6,810 bases of DNA from Planctomycetales bacterium (GTDB taxonomy: Bacteria; Planctomycetota; SZUA-567). Below are positions 4,470 to 6,810 of this stretch, one piece after another; position 1 is the first letter of the stretch, and each line of letters opens with the position of its first letter. A program made the position numbers and the translations under genes. Where the stretch lies: contig BNUQ01000075.1 in NCBI GenBank assembly GCA_025997475.1, positions 1-6,810 on the forward strand, in the 5' to 3' direction. The notes beneath the pieces are model-generated. The model did no database searches, was not told where the DNA came from, and saw only the letters and a program-made list of their open reading frames with translations.

Positions 4470-5219
4470 TTAAGTCAGGCAATGCCTGTACTGCTTGAAC
4501 AAATTAACAAAAGTTCTATCAACCAATAAGAGAATCGTAAAACGAACGAAATAGTTTTCATATATGTAATCGTCATCCCGTATGTTTTTTAATGTTGGTA
4601 GATTCCGTTGTGGTGAAATAGTGTTATGTGCAATTGTATTACGATGGTAAATTGTTCGATCATAAATTTGCTTTAATTTTTTATTATCCGCGTTGCCGTA
4701 TCCAAATAGATTGTTATTGATTTTCGCGTCTTCACTGTTATCGAAAGATACATCGTAATCTACACATGAAGAAAAGTATTTGCGTGGAATAGTCAAGTAT
4801 TCTTGATAGCATTTCGCATTGTTTTGCTGCAAATTTGTGTCTTTGAATATATCGTCAAGCCGTTTGCTGATGTCTGTAAGATAATCTTCTTGTTTTATTG
4901 AAAGTTCATCTTGCGGAGATCGCATCAAAATTTGTTTTACAAGATTTTTGAACACCTTGTTTTTATCGTCATAGGTGGAACACTCTCCCAGGTTGTTTCG
5001 TAAGAGTTCGTATCGATACTCATCATCATTTGTAGCGATTTCCCAGCATATGGCCTTCATTTTTTGCTCTAAACAACCAGTCATTTCCATAAACACAGAT
5101 TGTAAGACATAGCCGCAAATCGGAACAGAATTAAACCCCTCGCCAATACCGTCCATAGCGATAATGGATGTTTGCAGAATATCATCTATCGGTTTGCAAA
5201 TAAACAGGTGATTATTCAT
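4470..5219 (-). CDS. HEPN-family protein, putative RNase effector
   Basis: A 249-residue protein whose ATG overlaps the DUF262 stop as ATGA, preceded by AAGGCG (5225-5230). The last third holds YHRNTIAHNTIS, with R193 and H198 forming the R-x4-H (RN-x3-H) motif that builds the catalytic centre in HEPN RNases. It is flanked by helices (KLKQIYDRTI before; YFVRFTILLLVDRTFVNLF after), as expected for the domain's C-terminal part. The N-terminal two thirds are helical and unrecognised. No transmembrane segment or signal peptide is convincing. HEPN proteins cut RNA in toxin-antitoxin, CRISPR and abortive-infection systems. Genes encoding HEPN proteins next to DUF262 proteins are, as I recall, one of the reported neighbourhoods (MAE_28990-like families). 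The strict overlap implies a joint complex or regulated pair. Family call is good; activity and target are inference. Confidence 0.75.
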   Translation of the reverse strand: MNNHLFICKPIDDILQTSIIAMDGIGEGFNSVPICGYVLQSVFMEMTGCLEQKMKAICWEIATNDDEYRYELLRNNLGECSTYDDKNKVFKNLVKQILMRSPQDELSIKQEDYLTDISKRLDDIFKDTNLQQNNAKCYQEYLTIPRKYFSSCVDYDVSFDNSEDAKINNNLFGYGNADNKKLKQIYDRTIYHRNTIAHNTISPQRNLPTLKNIRDDDYIYENYFVRFTILLLVDRTFVNLFKQYRHCLT

Positions 5220-6439
5220 GGGTTCGCCTTAACGTATCTGTTGTATGTGGCTATCGATTGTTTAATTCGTATTCTTAGATACTTCAACGCCGCCGGACTT
5301 TTTTTATGCAGAGCATCTCCTTTTAATGCTTCTATTTCTTTATCAATTTCACTCTCTATGTCTTTTTTGCTGTCGATATCTATTAACTCGCCTATAATCA
5401 GAACATTGTAAACCAAACCGAATAAATACAAGTCAACGTCAATTATGGATTCTCTTGACTTAAGAGTATTGTCAATCTCTAATTGTTTGACGGCATCGGC
5501 AAGGAGTTTCATCCGCGGCTCATAGGTGTCGTCCGTAAATACCTCTTGAAACGCAATGAATTTATCAGACGGCTTATCTCCAATAATATGATATATATAA
5601 TTCTCAATGTATTGCTCTATGGTTTTCCCATTTGTTCTCCCGCTATATCCGTAAGCCAATTTGTTGCAATCTTCGGTTTTACGATACTGAAATAAAAGCG
5701 AAAGATATTTAACAAAATCAACTTTGTTTGCTTTTTTACTACTGACATTTATGTTTTTAATAAATTCTGGATTAAAGAAACCGCTAAAGTGGTCGTTTAA
5801 CCAATATAAAGATGCGCGGCTCTCTAAGGTATTTAGAACTTGTCCAGATGTGTTTATGTTGCGAAATACAGAAGAATAATAACTTGATTGTTCTTTTGTA
5901 TCTTTCGTCATAGGTTTTATGAAAGAAAACCCCAAGTATGTATTGTGTAGAAATTCGTCGCCCAAATTAATATCTATATCTAGTTTTTTATAGCTGGGAT
6001 GTGGCATAAGTGATTGTAATTTATCTTTATCCCGTTCGCCTTTATTTTGAATTTCTTTAAATGTCCATGCCAATATGTCATCACACTCTTCTTGCTGTTC
6101 TACATCATCGTTTTCATTGATAAACGCTACGCTTGGTGCGTCGGGTTTATTTTGGAAATGTTCTTTGTTAGGATATCTATTTAGATAAGCAAGTAATATG
6201 GAACTCAACCGTTGTTGCCCATCTAACACATAATTCTTGTATTCATCGTTCTCGAAGTAAGATCCAATTATAATAGGAGGAATAAATAGTTTTTCTTTTA
6301 GGCTATCAATTAAATGCTTAACCTTAATCTCGTCCCACACAAAAATTCTTTGGTAAGGAGGCAATTCAACTTCTTTTTTTAAAATCAAGTTAATCCAGTG
6401 GCTTAAAGAATACTCGCCCTGGTATATTTTGCATTCCAT
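5216..6439 (-). CDS. DUF262 domain protein (GmrS-like, ParB/sulfiredoxin-like fold)
   Basis: 407 residues with the full DUF262 signature. ELPPYQRIFVWDEIKVKHLI lies at 25-44, FIPPIIIG at 52-59, YVLDGQQRLSSI at 70-81 (the DGQQR nucleotide-binding motif), and VFRNINTSGQVLNTLE at 191-206. DUF262 is the N-terminal part of GmrSD-type Type IV restriction enzymes and of several anti-phage proteins, where it binds or hydrolyses nucleotide and controls a nuclease. The usual partner nuclease domain, DUF1524 (His-Me finger), is not visible: the C-terminal half (about 215-407) is helical and charged and lacks an H-x-x-P motif. Here the partner seems to be the overlapping HEPN gene. The start is set by GGGGAGG at 6445-6451, 5 nt upstream, and lies just 20 nt from the tRNA 3' end. 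Codon use is AT-rich compared with the left half, suggesting separate acquisition. Confidence 0.88.
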   Translation of the reverse strand: MECKIYQGEYSLSHWINLILKKEVELPPYQRIFVWDEIKVKHLIDSLKEKLFIPPIIIGSYFENDEYKNYVLDGQQRLSSILLAYLNRYPNKEHFQNKPDAPSVAFINENDDVEQQEECDDILAWTFKEIQNKGERDKDKLQSLMPHPSYKKLDIDINLGDEFLHNTYLGFSFIKPMTKDTKEQSSYYSSVFRNINTSGQVLNTLESRASLYWLNDHFSGFFNPEFIKNINVSSKKANKVDFVKYLSLLFQYRKTEDCNKLAYGYSGRTNGKTIEQYIENYIYHIIGDKPSDKFIAFQEVFTDDTYEPRMKLLADAVKQLEIDNTLKSRESIIDVDLYLFGLVYNVLIIGELIDIDSKKDIESEIDKEIEALKGDALHKKSPAALKYLRIRIKQSIATYNRYVKANP

Positions 6440-6444
6440 AACAA

Positions 6445-6451
6445 CCTCCCC
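6445..6451 (-). promoter_or_regulatory. strong ribosome binding site of the DUF262 gene
   Basis: On the minus strand GGGGAGG lies 5 nt before ATG. It occupies about a third of the 20-nt gap to the tRNA gene, leaving no room for a separate promoter between tRNA and operon. Confidence 0.75.
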
Positions 6452-6459
6452 AAAATTTT

Positions 6460-6536
6460 TGGCGCGCCCGAGAGGATTCGAACCTCTGACACCGAGATTA
6501 GAAATCTCGTGCTCTATCCGGCTGAGCTACGGGCGC
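6460..6536 (-). tRNA. tRNA-Arg (anticodon UCU)
   Basis: On the minus strand a full cloverleaf can be written. The acceptor GCGCCCG pairs with CGGGCGC, the D arm is GCTC/GAGC, the anticodon stem CGAGA/TCTCG encloses the loop TTTCTAA with anticodon TCT, and the T arm AGAGG/CCTCT encloses TTCGAAT. Discriminator G is followed by an encoded CCA. 77 nt with CCA. It decodes AGA (and AGG by wobble) arginine codons. The 3' end faces the DUF262-HEPN operon, the side on which tRNA-targeting elements usually insert. Confidence 0.96.
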
Positions 6537-6690
6537 AAAAAATCTTCCTGATTTTTGCGAAAAAACACTGCTCTTGAAAAACAACGGTTCTTTTTATCCT
6601 TTTTCACTCCACTTAGGTTAAGAGATTGTATTCTTTTTTATCTTTTTTGCCATTCAAAAATTTCCTCATTTCCCCCTTCTGAAACTTTAA
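6537..6690. other. AT-rich spacer upstream of the tRNA gene, no gene seen
   Basis: This 154-nt stretch has runs of T and no coding frame with a start and ribosome binding site. Apart from the weak promoter candidate I see nothing. Together with the inverted repeat, the end of the window (6537-6810) is gene-free. Confidence 0.5.
6593..6621 (-). promoter_or_regulatory. possible promoter for the tRNA-Arg / DUF262 / HEPN transcript
   Basis: On the minus strand TTAACC (-35-like) and GATAAA (-10-like) are 17 bp apart, each matching 4 of 6 consensus bases. The -10 lies about 56 nt upstream of the tRNA 5' end. In such AT-rich DNA chance matches are common, so this is a weak call. Confidence 0.25.
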
Positions 6691-6794
6691 ATATACTCAA
6701 TACGAATTGGTTTGCGGAAAAGTCATTTACGTAAATACACAACAGTCCACGTTTCGGCAAAACAAATCCGCAAACCAATTCGTAATGAGTATAT
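6691..6794. repeat. long imperfect inverted repeat (28-bp arms), possible MITE
   Basis: The left arm 6691-6718 (ATATACTCAATACGAATTGG and on to GCGGA) pairs with 6767-6794, 27 of 28 positions, around 48 nt that contain the palindrome ATTTACGTAAAT (6725-6736). Total 104 bp with no coding frame. Long arms, small size and intergenic position suit a miniature inverted-repeat element. A TATAAT (6792-6797) at the right edge could give a plus-strand outward promoter, but no matching -35 is seen. Confidence 0.65.
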
Positions 6795-6810
6795 AATCGC
6801 AATGCTCGCG

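Noticed and set aside
6460..6480. Second copy of the tRNA-Arg 3' end as an attachment site within the window
   Set aside because: No other stretch resembling TGGCGCGCCCGAGAGG was found in the window; any partner site would lie outside.

Overview
The window reads as accessory DNA of a Gram-negative bacterium, probably a proteobacterium. The tRNA gene encodes its own CCA end, and the relaxase belongs to the MobA/MobL (MOBQ-like) family common on proteobacterial plasmids and integrative mobilizable elements. I cannot name a genus. Base composition splits the window. Positions 1 to about 4000 are relatively GC-rich with many GCG/CCG/GCC codons; from about 4050 to the end the DNA is clearly AT-richer, so the two halves probably have different origins.

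Left part (1-2842) is a mobilization module. It holds the 3' part of a TraD/MobC-like accessory gene, then a gene-free stretch of about 320 bases packed with stem-loops (including a terminator and a candidate origin of transfer), then a MobA/MobL relaxase, then a small one-span membrane protein resembling MobB-type proteins. A perfect 30-bp inverted repeat brackets the relaxase gene.

Middle part (2860-4020) holds two related toxin-antitoxin loci in tandem. Locus 1 looks intact: a PIN-domain VapC-like toxin whose 3' end overlaps by 11 nt a 59-residue protein, the likely antitoxin. In locus 2 the toxin is collapsed: its first ~17 codons are joined, out of frame, to its last ~34, so most of the PIN domain is gone. 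Its antitoxin homologue survives with its own ribosome binding site. A strong terminator closes the block. A short motif, CTTT(T)GGCGT followed by C/A and AA, recurs next to every gene of the left and middle parts.

Right part (4054-6810) starts with a 191-bp element bounded by perfect 21-bp inverted repeats (MITE-like). A two-gene minus-strand operon follows: a DUF262 (GmrS-like/ParB-like fold) protein and, overlapping by ATGA, a HEPN-family protein with an RNTIAH ribonuclease motif. It starts only 20 nt downstream of a tRNA-Arg(UCU) gene, so the tRNA promoter may drive it. I read it as a candidate two-gene defence or abortive-infection system, with DUF262 as nucleotide-dependent sensor/switch and HEPN as RNase effector. 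The window ends in another long imperfect inverted repeat (6691-6794). Overall this looks like a mobilizable cargo region next to a tRNA gene, a usual place for such DNA to integrate.
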